From Altererythrobacter sp. ZODW24 (GTDB taxonomy: Bacteria; Pseudomonadota; Alphaproteobacteria; Sphingomonadales; Sphingomonadaceae): 64,000 bases of DNA. The notes under the pieces are model-generated. The model was not told where the DNA came from. It did no database searches and was given only the letters and a program-made list of their open reading frames with translations. Numbering within the stretch: the first letter of the stretch is position 1; each line of letters opens with the position of its first letter. Location of the stretch: NCBI RefSeq assembly GCF_003344885.1, contig NZ_CP031155.1, forward strand, positions 62,001-126,000, read 5' to 3'. This document shows, piece after piece, positions 1 to 7,497 of this stretch. A program made the translations under genes and the position numbers.

Positions 1-22
1 AATGTCGCATAGTTCAAGGGCC

Positions 23-1123
23 TTAGACGTTGAATTTAAAGTTCAAAACGTCTCCGTCCTGCACCAGATAGTCTTTGCCTTCTTGGCGCAATTTGCCGGC
101 GTCACGTGCCGGACCTTCGCCGCCAAGGCTGACGAAATCGTCGAATGCGATGGTTTCGGCACGGATGAAGCCGCGTTCGAAATCGGAGTGGATTTCACCT
201 GCTGCCTGCGGAGCTTTCGCACCGTTCGGAAATGTCCATGCGCGGGCTTCTTTCGGGCCTGCGGTGAAGTAAGTTTGGAGGCCAAGCAGCGTGTAACCAG
301 CAGTGATGACGCGAGCGAGACCACTTTCTTCAAGACCAAGCTCGGCGAGGTATTCACCCCGGTCAGCCTCTTCCATACCAACGATTTCGCTTTCGATCGC
401 GGCGGAAACAACGACGGCCTGCGCGCCTTCGGCGGCGGCCTTGTCGAACACCAATTGTGTCATCGCATTGCCCGTCGAGGCTTCTTCTTCTGCGACGTTG
501 CAAACATACAGCACAGGCTTTGCGGTCAGCAGCTGCGCTTGCTCGAAGATGCGCGTTTCTTCTTCGTCTTTGGGCTCCGTCAAACGCGCTGGCTTGCCCT
601 CGCGAAGCAGCTCGAGCGCTTGGCCAAGGACGCTTGCCATGATCTTGGCTTCCTTATCGCCTGCCTTGCCCTTCTTCTCGGCAGCAGGGACGCGCTTCTC
701 TAGGCTTTCGAGGTCCGACAGCATCAGCTCGGTTTCGACAACTTCGGCGTCCGCAATGGGATCGACCTTATTGGCGACGTGCTGGATGTCGTCATCTTCG
801 AAGCAGCGCAGTACATGGACCACGGCATCGACTTCACGGATGTTGCCGAGGAACTGATTGCCCAGACCTTCGCCCTGCGACGCGCCCTTTACGAGGCCAG
901 CAATGTCAACAAACGCCAGCTGCGTCGGGATAATCTTCGCTGAACTGGCGATCTTGGCGATCTGATCCAACCGTGCGTCAGGCACGGAAACCTGACCAAC
1001 ATTCGGCTCAATCGTGCAGAACGGATAGTTCGCAGCCTGTGCAGCCTGCGTTTCGGTAAGAGCATTAAACAAAGTAGATTTGCCGACATTCGGCAAGCCC
1101 ACGATCCCGCAACGGAAACCCAT
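23..1123 (-). CDS. ychF: Redox-regulated ribosome-associated ATPase YchF (Obg/OLA1 family)
   Basis: A 366-residue P-loop NTPase of the Obg family, the usual YchF length. The Walker A motif GLPNVGKST lies at about residues 8-16 and the switch motif DIAGLVKGASQGEG at about 73-86. A C-terminal TGS domain ends in DGDVLNFKFNV. YchF/OLA1 proteins prefer ATP over GTP, bind ribosomes and are linked to oxidative-stress responses; that is family knowledge. In many alphaproteobacteria it follows rplY and pth. Here the same order holds on the minus strand, but a dehydrogenase gene lies between pth and ychF. The ATG start puts the P-loop at the normal distance from the N-terminus. Confidence 0.97.
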   Translation of the reverse strand: MGFRCGIVGLPNVGKSTLFNALTETQAAQAANYPFCTIEPNVGQVSVPDARLDQIAKIASSAKIIPTQLAFVDIAGLVKGASQGEGLGNQFLGNIREVDAVVHVLRCFEDDDIQHVANKVDPIADAEVVETELMLSDLESLEKRVPAAEKKGKAGDKEAKIMASVLGQALELLREGKPARLTEPKDEEETRIFEQAQLLTAKPVLYVCNVAEEEASTGNAMTQLVFDKAAAEGAQAVVVSAAIESEIVGMEEADRGEYLAELGLEESGLARVITAGYTLLGLQTYFTAGPKEARAWTFPNGAKAPQAAGEIHSDFERGFIRAETIAFDDFVSLGGEGPARDAGKLRQEGKDYLVQDGDVLNFKFNV

Positions 1124-1192
1124 GGAAAACTCCGGAATAAGAACAGGCCGCAGCCCTTAGCGGCGCGTCCGCCGATTGACTAGCCCGTCAGA

Positions 1193-2188
1193 CTAAACGT
1201 TATGGACTGCCTTGATCCATGGGCCATACGGCGATGCGCCCAGCCAATCGACCTGCGCCTTCGCGCTGGTTTCGTTGATGGGCAGTTGCGGCTTCATCCC
1301 CGGATGCACGGCGCGACGAACAGGGCGGGTACCCGCTGGCATGGCGATAATTTCGCCAATCGCGTTGGGCACGTCCATCGGATCGGTCGAACCGCCGCCG
1401 CCTGTGCGGGCACGCAGTTGTTCAATCAGCATGCCGTAACCGGCGGTGTGCTTCTGGTCTGCACGTTCTAACAGAGCCAGTGTCAGCTTGTTGCTGTTCG
1501 CCCAAATGTTCGTCGGATAACCGCCCGGCTCGATGGCTGTGACTTCGATGTTGTGCGGCACGAGCTCGTAGGCGAGCTGTTCGCTCATCGCCTCGAGCGC
1601 AAATTTCGTTGGTGAATATTGACCAAATGCCGGGACGATCACGCGTCCAAGCTGTGAGGTGACGTTGAAAATCTGACCCGATTTCGCCGCGCGCATTTTT
1701 GGCAGGACGGCACGGGCCATGCGGTGCGGACCAAAGACATTGACGTCAAAGATCAGTTGAGTGGCTTCCATGTCCTGAATTTCAATCGGGCCACCGAATG
1801 ATACGCCCGCATTGTTGACCAGGACATCAATGGCACCGCCTGTGATCTCTTCGGTCTTGGCAACACCATCCGCGACTTGCGCATCGTCGGTAACGTCGAT
1901 TTCGATCACATGCAGATCAAGATCTTCGGAAGCAGCAAGGGCTTCCAGCTCGGTCGCTTCGGTGCGCGGCAGGTTACGCATCGTGGCAAAAACTTTCGCG
2001 CCTTCGCGGGCGAATTTCTCCGCCATCAAACGGCCAAAGCCGGATGAGCAGCCGGTGATCAGAATCGATTTTCCGGTCAGATCAGGCTTGGCGGTCACAA
2101 CATCGCTTTGAGCCTTAGTGGCAGCGGTCGCGAGTACAGTGGTTGCGGCAGCTCCAGCGAGTAGGGCGCGGCGATTGATTGATGGCAT
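1193..2188 (-). CDS. SDR-family oxidoreductase with a Tat-type signal peptide
   Basis: A 331-residue classical short-chain dehydrogenase. The Rossmann motif TGCSSGFG is near residue 46, NNAG near 127, and the active site combines a Ser in NVTSQLG with Tyr-Lys in YSPTK near 191. Substrate is unknown. The N-terminus reads MPSINRRALLAGAAATTVLA, a twin-arginine-like signal (NRRALLAG plus a hydrophobic stretch), suggesting folded export with its cofactor; most SDRs are cytoplasmic. The gene interrupts the usual pth-ychF neighbourhood, with about 70 bp to ychF and about 40 bp to pth, so co-transcription is possible. The SDR assignment is firm; export is inferred from the leader. Confidence 0.9.
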   Translation of the reverse strand: MPSINRRALLAGAAATTVLATAATKAQSDVVTAKPDLTGKSILITGCSSGFGRLMAEKFAREGAKVFATMRNLPRTEATELEALAASEDLDLHVIEIDVTDDAQVADGVAKTEEITGGAIDVLVNNAGVSFGGPIEIQDMEATQLIFDVNVFGPHRMARAVLPKMRAAKSGQIFNVTSQLGRVIVPAFGQYSPTKFALEAMSEQLAYELVPHNIEVTAIEPGGYPTNIWANSNKLTLALLERADQKHTAGYGMLIEQLRARTGGGGSTDPMDVPNAIGEIIAMPAGTRPVRRAVHPGMKPQLPINETSAKAQVDWLGASPYGPWIKAVHNV

Positions 2189-2227
2189 GGGGGTTCTCCT
2201 GAAAACGTTTTTGAGGAACCTAGCACA

Positions 2228-2797
2228 TTAATCCTGTTGGCGTAGCGCAATCTCGCTCATAAAACGCGGTCCGTTGCCCTTGGCCAGCCACTCCGCCTCT
2301 GACCCGACGGCAGAGAGCATTTGGATCAGATCGTCCATCTCCGACTTCGCGTAATTACCGAGGACATGACCGGTGACGCGCTCTTTTGCACCGGGATGAC
2401 CAATCCCGAGCCGCACGCGGCGGAAGTCATTGCCGCAATGCTTGTCGATACTGCGAAGTCCATTGTGCCCAGCCGTCCCGCCGCCTTGCTTCACCTTCAC
2501 TTTGAAGGGCGCAAGGTCGAGCTCGTCATGAAAGACCGTGAGTGCATCTAGCTCAAGCTTGTAGAACCGCATGGCTTCGCCAACCGCGCGGCCGCTTTCA
2601 TTCATGAACGTCGCAGGCTTAAGCATAATGATCCGCTCTCCGCCGATGCGCCCGTCCATTGTCCAGCCCGAGAACTTCTTCTGGACGGCGCCGAAGCCGT
2701 GCATTTCCGCGAGAACATCGCACACCATGAAGCCGACGTTGTGCCGGTGCATCGCATATTGCGGTCCGGGATTTCCTAAGCCTACCCATAATTGCAT
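2228..2797 (-). CDS. pth: Peptidyl-tRNA hydrolase
   Basis: A 189-residue Pth enzyme that frees tRNA from peptidyl-tRNAs dropped by stalled ribosomes. The opening MQLWVGLGNPGPQY is diagnostic. The catalytic His is in HRHNVGF near residue 20, the active-site Asp in FHDELDL near 93, and the conserved GGGTAGHNGLRS follows. Length is normal. It lies downstream of rplY on the same strand, the common alphaproteobacterial order, but a terminator-like hairpin and a short tandem repeat sit in the 134-bp gap, so separate expression is possible. Confidence 0.98.
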   Translation of the reverse strand: MQLWVGLGNPGPQYAMHRHNVGFMVCDVLAEMHGFGAVQKKFSGWTMDGRIGGERIIMLKPATFMNESGRAVGEAMRFYKLELDALTVFHDELDLAPFKVKVKQGGGTAGHNGLRSIDKHCGNDFRRVRLGIGHPGAKERVTGHVLGNYAKSEMDDLIQMLSAVGSEAEWLAKGNGPRFMSEIALRQQD

Positions 2798-2827
2798 CTA
2801 AGCGCGTTAGCGCGGTGGTTCGGCCTT

Positions 2828-2867
2828 GCCAACATGGGGCCAACATCGGGCCAACATAGGGCCAACA
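2828..2867. repeat. 11-bp tandem repeat, about 3.6 copies
   Basis: The octamer GCCAACAT begins at 2828, 2839 and 2850, and a fourth, partial copy GCCAACA begins at 2861. The period is exactly 11 bp, about one helical turn. The array lies between the rplY terminator and the pth start. No function is evident. It could be slippage-prone filler or a phased protein-binding site. Confidence 0.8.
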
Positions 2868-2870
2868 AAA

Positions 2871-2898
2871 ACACCGCCAACCTTTCGGTGGGCGGTGT
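2871..2898 (-). terminator. Rho-independent terminator of rplY
   Basis: The arms ACACCGCC (2871-2878) and GGCGGTGT (2891-2898) form an 8-bp GC-rich stem with a 12-nt loop. Read on the minus strand the stem is followed by five T residues (2866-2870). It lies about 35 bp beyond the rplY stop, as expected for an intrinsic terminator of that gene. Confidence 0.75.
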
Positions 2899-2931
2899 CT
2901 TTGATTTCTAGGTGGGACCCAGAGCGAATAA

Positions 2932-3618
2932 TTACTCGCTCTTGTCGCCTTCTTCTCCGTCAGCGGTCTGAGCAGAAGCTGGAACGTCACCAGCTTCTGG
3001 TGCTTCACCCTCTTCGCCGTCTTCATCGGTTTCGTCATCCTGGCTCTTAAGCGCGGATGGCGCGACGATGGTGGCAATCGTAAAGTCGCGATCGGTGATG
3101 GCGCTGACCGAACCTTCGGGAAGGGAAACGGTGCTGATGTGGATCGAATCGCCGACTTCGAGGCCGGTAACGTCGATTTCGATCTGATCGGGGATCTTGT
3201 CCGATTCGCAGACCAGTTCCAGATCGTGACGAACCACGTTGAGAACGCCGCCCTTCTTGAGACCAGGGCTTTCTTCCTGGTTTACGAAGACAACCGGGAT
3301 TTCAACTTCGATCTTCGCGTCCTTGGACAGGCGAAGGAAATCGGCGTGAATTGCGCGGTCAGAAACCGGGTGGAAAGCCACATCCTTAGGGAGAACGCGG
3401 ACGCTCTTGCCGCCGACTTCGATCATAACAATCGAGTTCATGAAGTGGCCGGTGCCGAGCTGGCGTGCCAGCTCCTTGGCTTCAACATGGATCGGGGTGG
3501 GTTCTTCCTTGCCGCCATAGATAACAGCAGGAACGCGGCCTTCACGACGCAGCGCACGGGAGGCTCCCTTGCCTGCCTGTTCGCGTGTCTCGGCCGGCAG
3601 TGTCAGAGCATCGCTCAT
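2932..3618 (-). CDS. rplY: 50S ribosomal protein L25/general stress protein Ctc
   Basis: A 228-residue long-form L25 (TL5/Ctc type) that binds 5S rRNA in the large subunit. The N-terminal L25 domain (about 1-95) contains [18 protein letters not shown] and VPAVIYGG. The C-terminal TL5 domain (about 100-190) contains [11 protein letters not shown] strongly acidic tail rich in Asp and Glu follows, common in alphaproteobacterial homologues. The gene has its own hairpin terminator and precedes pth. Confidence 0.97.
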   Translation of the reverse strand: MSDALTLPAETREQAGKGASRALRREGRVPAVIYGGKEEPTPIHVEAKELARQLGTGHFMNSIVMIEVGGKSVRVLPKDVAFHPVSDRAIHADFLRLSKDAKIEVEIPVVFVNQEESPGLKKGGVLNVVRHDLELVCESDKIPDQIEIDVTGLEVGDSIHISTVSLPEGSVSAITDRDFTIATIVAPSALKSQDDETDEDGEEGEAPEAGDVPASAQTADGEEGDKSE

Positions 3619-3774
3619 AGGATATGCCTTTCAAAAGGGTTTGGTCAAAAAACTTGGTTGGACAACCTGATGGTTGCGTATCCCGCCACGCCTCCAGGGA
3701 TGTCTGCGGCCGGGAAGGGCGCGCCATTAAGGGGAATGCGCCCGGTTTGCAAGCTTTACGTCTCTAAGTTGCGC

Positions 3775-4665
3775 TTACTGGATGCGCTTGATCGTCCATC
3801 CGCGCTGCGTGAGCTGGGCGGGTAGCCCATCCGGGCCAACCATATGCGCTGCGCCGGCGGCAATAAATGGCTTGTGCCCCTCTGCCAGCCACGCCTCGAT
3901 CTTGGGAACCCATTCGCGATTGCGATTGGTCATCAGTGCTGCGCGCAATTCGGGATCGGCGAGCAGGCCTTGATTGGTCTCCTCGACCATCGCCTCGACG
4001 TCGCCATAGAGCCAATTGTCCATCAGACGCTTGCTCTCGGCCTCGGAATCGGGCGCGGATTCGATCACTGCCGTCAGCAGGTCGACCTGTTCTTTCTCCG
4101 GCAAGCTATCGAAGCGGCCAAGTTGATCGGCGATACCTTCCAGTTCGGCCACTTCCATTGTGGCATTGCCGCGCAATAGAGCGACGTCAACGCCTTCACC
4201 TTCATCGGCAGGCGCGGTGGCTTGCACCAACATAAGTGCAGCGGCCCAGCTTTCGATCTGAGCGAAGTCTTGATCAAGACTGCCAGCTTGTTCGAGCAGG
4301 ACCGCCAACTCATCGCGCAATTCAGGATCGATGCGATGCGAAAGATTTCCGTTTCCGGCGGACTGGCCTAACCGGGCAAATTCAGCAGCAATCGCCGCGC
4401 TGTCATCCAACGCGGCGATCTCCAAGACCAGCATATCGCTTTGAGCCAGCGCCCGGTCGATTGTGCCCGTTCGCCAATTGGCGCCCTCGGGCAAGGTGTG
4501 GATTGTACCGAAGAGATACGCCAACTGGCCGTCATCGCCGGTGAGCTCCCACAAGGCTGGGGCTGGGGCGGGACCGGACTGCTCCTCAGCAGTCTCGGTC
4601 CCGCACGCTGCAAGAGCAAGCGCCGCCAGTGCGGTAATTGCACCGCGAAGTATCCCCCTAGCCAT
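3775..4665 (-). CDS. TraB/GumN family lipoprotein, copy 1
   Basis: A 296-residue TraB/GumN-family protein (the fold includes Tiki-type metalloproteases). The N-terminus has a hydrophobic leader ending in a lipobox-like LALAAC near residue 20, so a lipoprotein is likely. Family motifs are the early LAYLFGTIHTLPEG and the late FIAAGAAHMVGPDG, whose His residues are candidate metal ligands. The substrate is unknown. Its ATG overlaps the stop of the paralogous upstream gene by one base (TAATG), so the two are translationally coupled. Relatives are often annotated only as hypothetical or GumN. Confidence 0.88.
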   Translation of the reverse strand: MARGILRGAITALAALALAACGTETAEEQSGPAPAPALWELTGDDGQLAYLFGTIHTLPEGANWRTGTIDRALAQSDMLVLEIAALDDSAAIAAEFARLGQSAGNGNLSHRIDPELRDELAVLLEQAGSLDQDFAQIESWAAALMLVQATAPADEGEGVDVALLRGNATMEVAELEGIADQLGRFDSLPEKEQVDLLTAVIESAPDSEAESKRLMDNWLYGDVEAMVEETNQGLLADPELRAALMTNRNREWVPKIEAWLAEGHKPFIAAGAAHMVGPDGLPAQLTQRGWTIKRIQ

Positions 4666-5624
4666 TACTGAACCCGCGTAATCGTAAAGCCGCGGGTGGT
4701 GAGCATTTCCTGCACGCTCTTGTCACCCGCCAGATGTCCTGCACCCACTGCGATGAAGATCGTGCCGGGTTGATCCATCCGGTTGTCGATCCATTCCGCC
4801 CAATTACTGTTGCGGGCATAGAGCAGGCGGTCCGCGATTACAGGATCAGTCATGCTGTCATTCATCAAAGCGGCGAGCGCATCAGCATCACCTTCGATCC
4901 ATTCGGCAACCATAGCGTCGAGCATCGACTTCATATTGTCGACATTCTCAGCGGTCTCGACCAAAAACTTGATCTGCGATTCAACCGGAAGTTCATCGAA
5001 TACCGACATCTGAAACTCGACCGTTTCCAGCTCGCCGCGCGCCATATCGGGACCAGCTTTGCCTTCGAGGATTTTTTCGACGCCGGCGTTCGGGTCATAC
5101 CCTTCCTTAAGCAGCGGCATCATGGCGAGGTTGATGGCTGCAAACCACGGCTCGAATTGGTCGAATGCTTGAACCGGAAGGCCGATTTTCGTCATAGCCT
5201 CGTCATAAGAAGCCTTCTGTTTGTCATCGAGCATGCTGCGGAGCGTCGTTCCAGCTGGCAGGAGAGCCTTCGACATCACGATCTGCTGCGTTTGCGCCTC
5301 GGCACCCGGGGTCATCATGATTTCCGTGATGAGCTTCTCGGAAGAACCAAGCGCATCGGCTACGTCGCCTTTGTACCAATCAACGTCCTTCGGCAGCGCA
5401 TGGACGGTACCGAAGAGATAGATCGTCGTGTCTTCATCAGCGAGCTGCCACAGGGCGGGGCCTCCAGTGGCCTTCTCAGGCGCAGCCATTTCAACGGTTT
5501 CAGCAGCGACGCGGGTGCTTTCAACCGGCGTCGGCAGCTGCTGTGTTTGTGCACAGGCAGGCAGCGTGAAAAGCATGGCCAATGCGGAGGCGGTGCAAGC
5601 GATACGGGATTTCAGATTTGTCAT
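4665..5624 (-). CDS. TraB/GumN family lipoprotein, copy 2
   Basis: A TraB/GumN-family protein of 319 residues from the ATG at 5624. An upstream in-frame ATG (5642) would add six residues, MPKETH, that do not belong to the signal peptide. The leader TASALAMLFTLPAC ends in a lipobox-like Cys. Core motifs are TIYLFGTVHALPKD near the N-terminus and FIAVGAGHLAGDKS near the C-terminus, matching copy 1. The pair looks like an old tandem duplication. The function of the family in bacteria is poorly defined; Tiki-like metallopeptidase activity is one possibility. Confidence 0.88.
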   Translation of the reverse strand: MTNLKSRIACTASALAMLFTLPACAQTQQLPTPVESTRVAAETVEMAAPEKATGGPALWQLADEDTTIYLFGTVHALPKDVDWYKGDVADALGSSEKLITEIMMTPGAEAQTQQIVMSKALLPAGTTLRSMLDDKQKASYDEAMTKIGLPVQAFDQFEPWFAAINLAMMPLLKEGYDPNAGVEKILEGKAGPDMARGELETVEFQMSVFDELPVESQIKFLVETAENVDNMKSMLDAMVAEWIEGDADALAALMNDSMTDPVIADRLLYARNSNWAEWIDNRMDQPGTIFIAVGAGHLAGDKSVQEMLTTRGFTITRVQ

Positions 5625-5668
5625 ATGGGTTTCCTTTGGCAAAAGTGTTTGAATTGCAAGTTAATGGA

Positions 5669-6115
5669 TCAGCGCAGGCCCAGTTTTCGGGCGCAATAAA
5701 CGGCTGTCGTGAACACCAAGGTTCCGCCCCAGATCATCCAGTGATCGGGCTCCGGAACAAAGCCGGCTTCGTGAATAGCCGTCCAAACGGGGAGGGCGCT
5801 GAGGTAAAAGTATAGACCGATCAGAGATGCCCACAGATTGTCTGCCAGATCCAATTCATCGATTGTCTTCAAGTAAGCTTTCGAGAACCAAGCGAGACCG
5901 GCCAAAACCGCCCCTACCGCTGGGAAAATGGTCCAAGCTGGGATAGTGCTTTCGCCGATCATACCTTGAACCGTACCAGTCGCGATGCCCGCACCGAACG
6001 CAGCAGCAGTGCCGATTGCGGCGTATTTCCAGAAAGCGCGTTTGCGAGTCTTGAGGCGTTCTTCGCCCGACATCGAGGGGCCCGTTTTAGCATCGGGGGT
6101 TTCAGTGCTGGTCAT
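5669..6115 (-). CDS. Four-helix membrane protein of an HTH-linked module
   Basis: A 148-residue integral membrane protein of no family I can name. The start at 6115 gives MTSTETPDAKTG and overlaps the end of the upstream regulator gene by 14 bp; the longer frame to 6205 would lie inside that gene. Four hydrophobic segments are visible at about residues 30-50, 57-78, 90-112 and 120-140, with an acidic loop (DELDLAD) between the second and third. The overlap with the small HTH gene implies joint expression. It may modulate, or be controlled by, the regulator. No function is assigned. Confidence 0.8.
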   Translation of the reverse strand: MTSTETPDAKTGPSMSGEERLKTRKRAFWKYAAIGTAAAFGAGIATGTVQGMIGESTIPAWTIFPAVGAVLAGLAWFSKAYLKTIDELDLADNLWASLIGLYFYLSALPVWTAIHEAGFVPEPDHWMIWGGTLVFTTAVYCARKLGLR

Positions 6116-6296
6116 CAAAAATTTCCTCGATGGGCATGTTGAATAGGCGGGATATACGGAAGGCGAGGGGGAGCGAGGGATCGTGCTTGCCCGTCTCGAT
6201 CGCATTCACGGCTTGCCGCGATACATCGAGCCTTCCGGCCAGCTCTGCCTGGCTCCAGTCGCGTTCAGCGCGGAGGACTTTGAGGCGGTTGTTCAT
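6102..6296 (-). CDS. Small Cro/XRE-family transcriptional regulator
   Basis: A 64-residue single-domain regulator. The helix-turn-helix is RDWSQAELAGRLDVSRQAVN followed by AIETGKHDPSLPLAFRISRLF, a classic HTH_3 pattern that fills the whole protein. There is no effector domain. It lies between a 40-codon membrane-peptide gene (5 bp upstream) and a four-helix membrane protein (14-bp overlap), with four palindromic sites over the likely promoter. Autoregulation is the simplest reading. The start is preceded by an AAGG ribosome-binding site. Confidence 0.93.
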   Translation of the reverse strand: MNNRLKVLRAERDWSQAELAGRLDVSRQAVNAIETGKHDPSLPLAFRISRLFNMPIEEIFDDQH

Positions 6297-6301
6297 TCGC
6301 C

Positions 6302-6424
6302 TTACCCAGCGAGAAAGGCGAATAGCTTTGCCGCAACATTTCCAACGCCATAGCCCGCGAAGAACAGAACGCCCGTCGCAAGAGTAATCTGGCCGATGTG
6401 CTTGCCCTTAATTTCAATTTCCAT
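6302..6424 (-). CDS. 40-residue single-span membrane peptide, first gene of the HTH module
   Basis: An ATG at 6424 opens a 40-codon frame ending with TAA at 6302-6304. The product starts MEIEIKGKHIGQITLATGVL, continues as one hydrophobic helix rich in Gly, Ala and Phe, and ends FAFLAG. AGGAG precedes the ATG by 7 bases. The stop is 5 bp from the ATG of the HTH regulator, so it appears to be the first cistron. Good ribosome-binding site, tight spacing and plausible membrane helix support a real gene. Function unknown. Confidence 0.7.
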   Translation of the reverse strand: MEIEIKGKHIGQITLATGVLFFAGYGVGNVAAKLFAFLAG

Positions 6425-6447
6425 GTCAAACTCCTGTCATTAAATGC

Positions 6448-6521
6448 TGACACTATGTCAGGTACGCCTGACTATATGTCGTGATTCGCTGACTATGTCA
6501 AGACTACCTGACACAATGTCA
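6448..6521. promoter_or_regulatory. Four phased TGAC-N-GTCA operators
   Basis: Four dyads lie in a row: TGACACTATGTCA (6448-6460), TGACTATATGTCG (6469-6481), TGACTATGTCA (6490-6500) and TGACACAATGTCA (6509-6521). Their centres are 6454, 6475, 6495 and 6515, spaced 21, 20 and 20 bp, close to two helical turns, so bound proteins would share one DNA face. They cover the putative minus-strand promoter of the HTH module and lie 77 bp or more from glyQ. The neighbouring Cro/XRE protein is the obvious candidate ligand, by inference. Confidence 0.8.
6471..6501 (-). promoter_or_regulatory. Sigma-70-like promoter of the HTH module
   Basis: On the minus strand TTGACA (6501-6496) and TATAGT (6476-6471) are separated by 19 bp. 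The -35 element is a perfect consensus and falls inside operator three; the -10 falls inside operator two. The downstream first gene starts at 6424. Overlap of both elements with the dyads fits repression by promoter occlusion. Confidence 0.6.
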
Positions 6522-6597
6522 GGATCATATGTCTTTGTGTATATATGCGGCAGCGCAGCATTGACCCTATTCCGGCACTGCGCCAAAGCGCGTTCCC

Positions 6598-7497
6598 ATG
6601 AAGAGAGATCCTTCGAAAAGCTTTCAGGACATGATCCTCGCGCTCCATGATTTCTGGAGCGCAAACGGCTGTCTGATCCTGCAACCCTATGACATGCGCA
6701 TGGGTGCAGGCACGTTCCACACAGCGACCACGCTGCGGGCGCTGGGGCCAGAGCCTTGGAACGCCGCATTTGTGCAGCCCTGCCGCCGTCCAACCGATGG
6801 CCGCTATGGCGAGAACCCCAACCGGCTGCAGCATTATTACCAGTATCAGGTGATCCTGAAGCCAAGCCCCTCCGACATTCAGGACCTCTATCTTGAGAGC
6901 CTGCGCGTGATCGGCATCGATCCGCTGAAGCACGACATCCGCTTTGTCGAAGATGACTGGGAATCGCCGACATTGGGCGCATGGGGCCTCGGCTGGGAAG
7001 TCTGGTGTGACGGGATGGAAGTCACCCAGTTCACATACTTCCAGCAAATGGGCGGCTTTGATTGCAAGCCCGTCGCTGGCGAGTTGACCTACGGCCTCGA
7101 ACGTCTCGCCATGTATATCCAAGGCGTGGACAGTGTTTATGACCTCGACTTCAACGGGCGCGGCGTTTCGTATGGCGAGGTATTCCTCGAAAACGAAAAA
7201 CAGATGTCGAAATGGAACTTCGAAGTTGCTGATACCGATGCTCTGTTCGATCTATTCAATAAGGCAGAGGCCGAGTGCAAAAACGCGCTCGCCGCAGACG
7301 TGCCCATCGCTGCCTATGAGCAAGCGGTCGAGGCCAGCCACATCTTCAATCTGTTGCAAGCGCGCGGCGTGATCAGCGTGCAGGAACGCGCCAGCTATAT
7401 GGGCCGCGTCCGCGATCTGGCGCGCGGATCATGCGAAGCGCATATGGAGAAGGAAAAGGCCGGCTGGGCCGCAAAATATCCGGAGTGGTCGGCATGA
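6598..7497 (+). CDS. glyQ: Glycyl-tRNA synthetase alpha subunit
   Basis: The 299-residue alpha (catalytic) subunit of the bacterial alpha2-beta2 glycyl-tRNA synthetase, which charges tRNA-Gly. The opening [19 protein letters not shown] and the stretch [19 protein letters not shown] are diagnostic of the class II core. Length is typical. Its TGA overlaps the glyS start (ATGA at 7494-7497), so subunit synthesis is coupled. The operators upstream (6448-6521) belong more naturally to the divergent module but could affect this promoter. Confidence 0.98.
   Translation: MKRDPSKSFQDMILALHDFWSANGCLILQPYDMRMGAGTFHTATTLRALGPEPWNAAFVQPCRRPTDGRYGENPNRLQHYYQYQVILKPSPSDIQDLYLESLRVIGIDPLKHDIRFVEDDWESPTLGAWGLGWEVWCDGMEVTQFTYFQQMGGFDCKPVAGELTYGLERLAMYIQGVDSVYDLDFNGRGVSYGEVFLENEKQMSKWNFEVADTDALFDLFNKAEAECKNALAADVPIAAYEQAVEASHIFNLLQARGVISVQERASYMGRVRDLARGSCEAHMEKEKAGWAAKYPEWSA

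Noticed and set aside
2828-2867. CRISPR-like repeats
   Set aside because: Units are 11 bp head to tail with no spacers and no cas genes in the window.
4734-5699. A 321-codon plus-strand frame opposite the second TraB/GumN gene
   Set aside because: The minus-strand frame has a signal peptide and family motifs; the plus-strand one has none.
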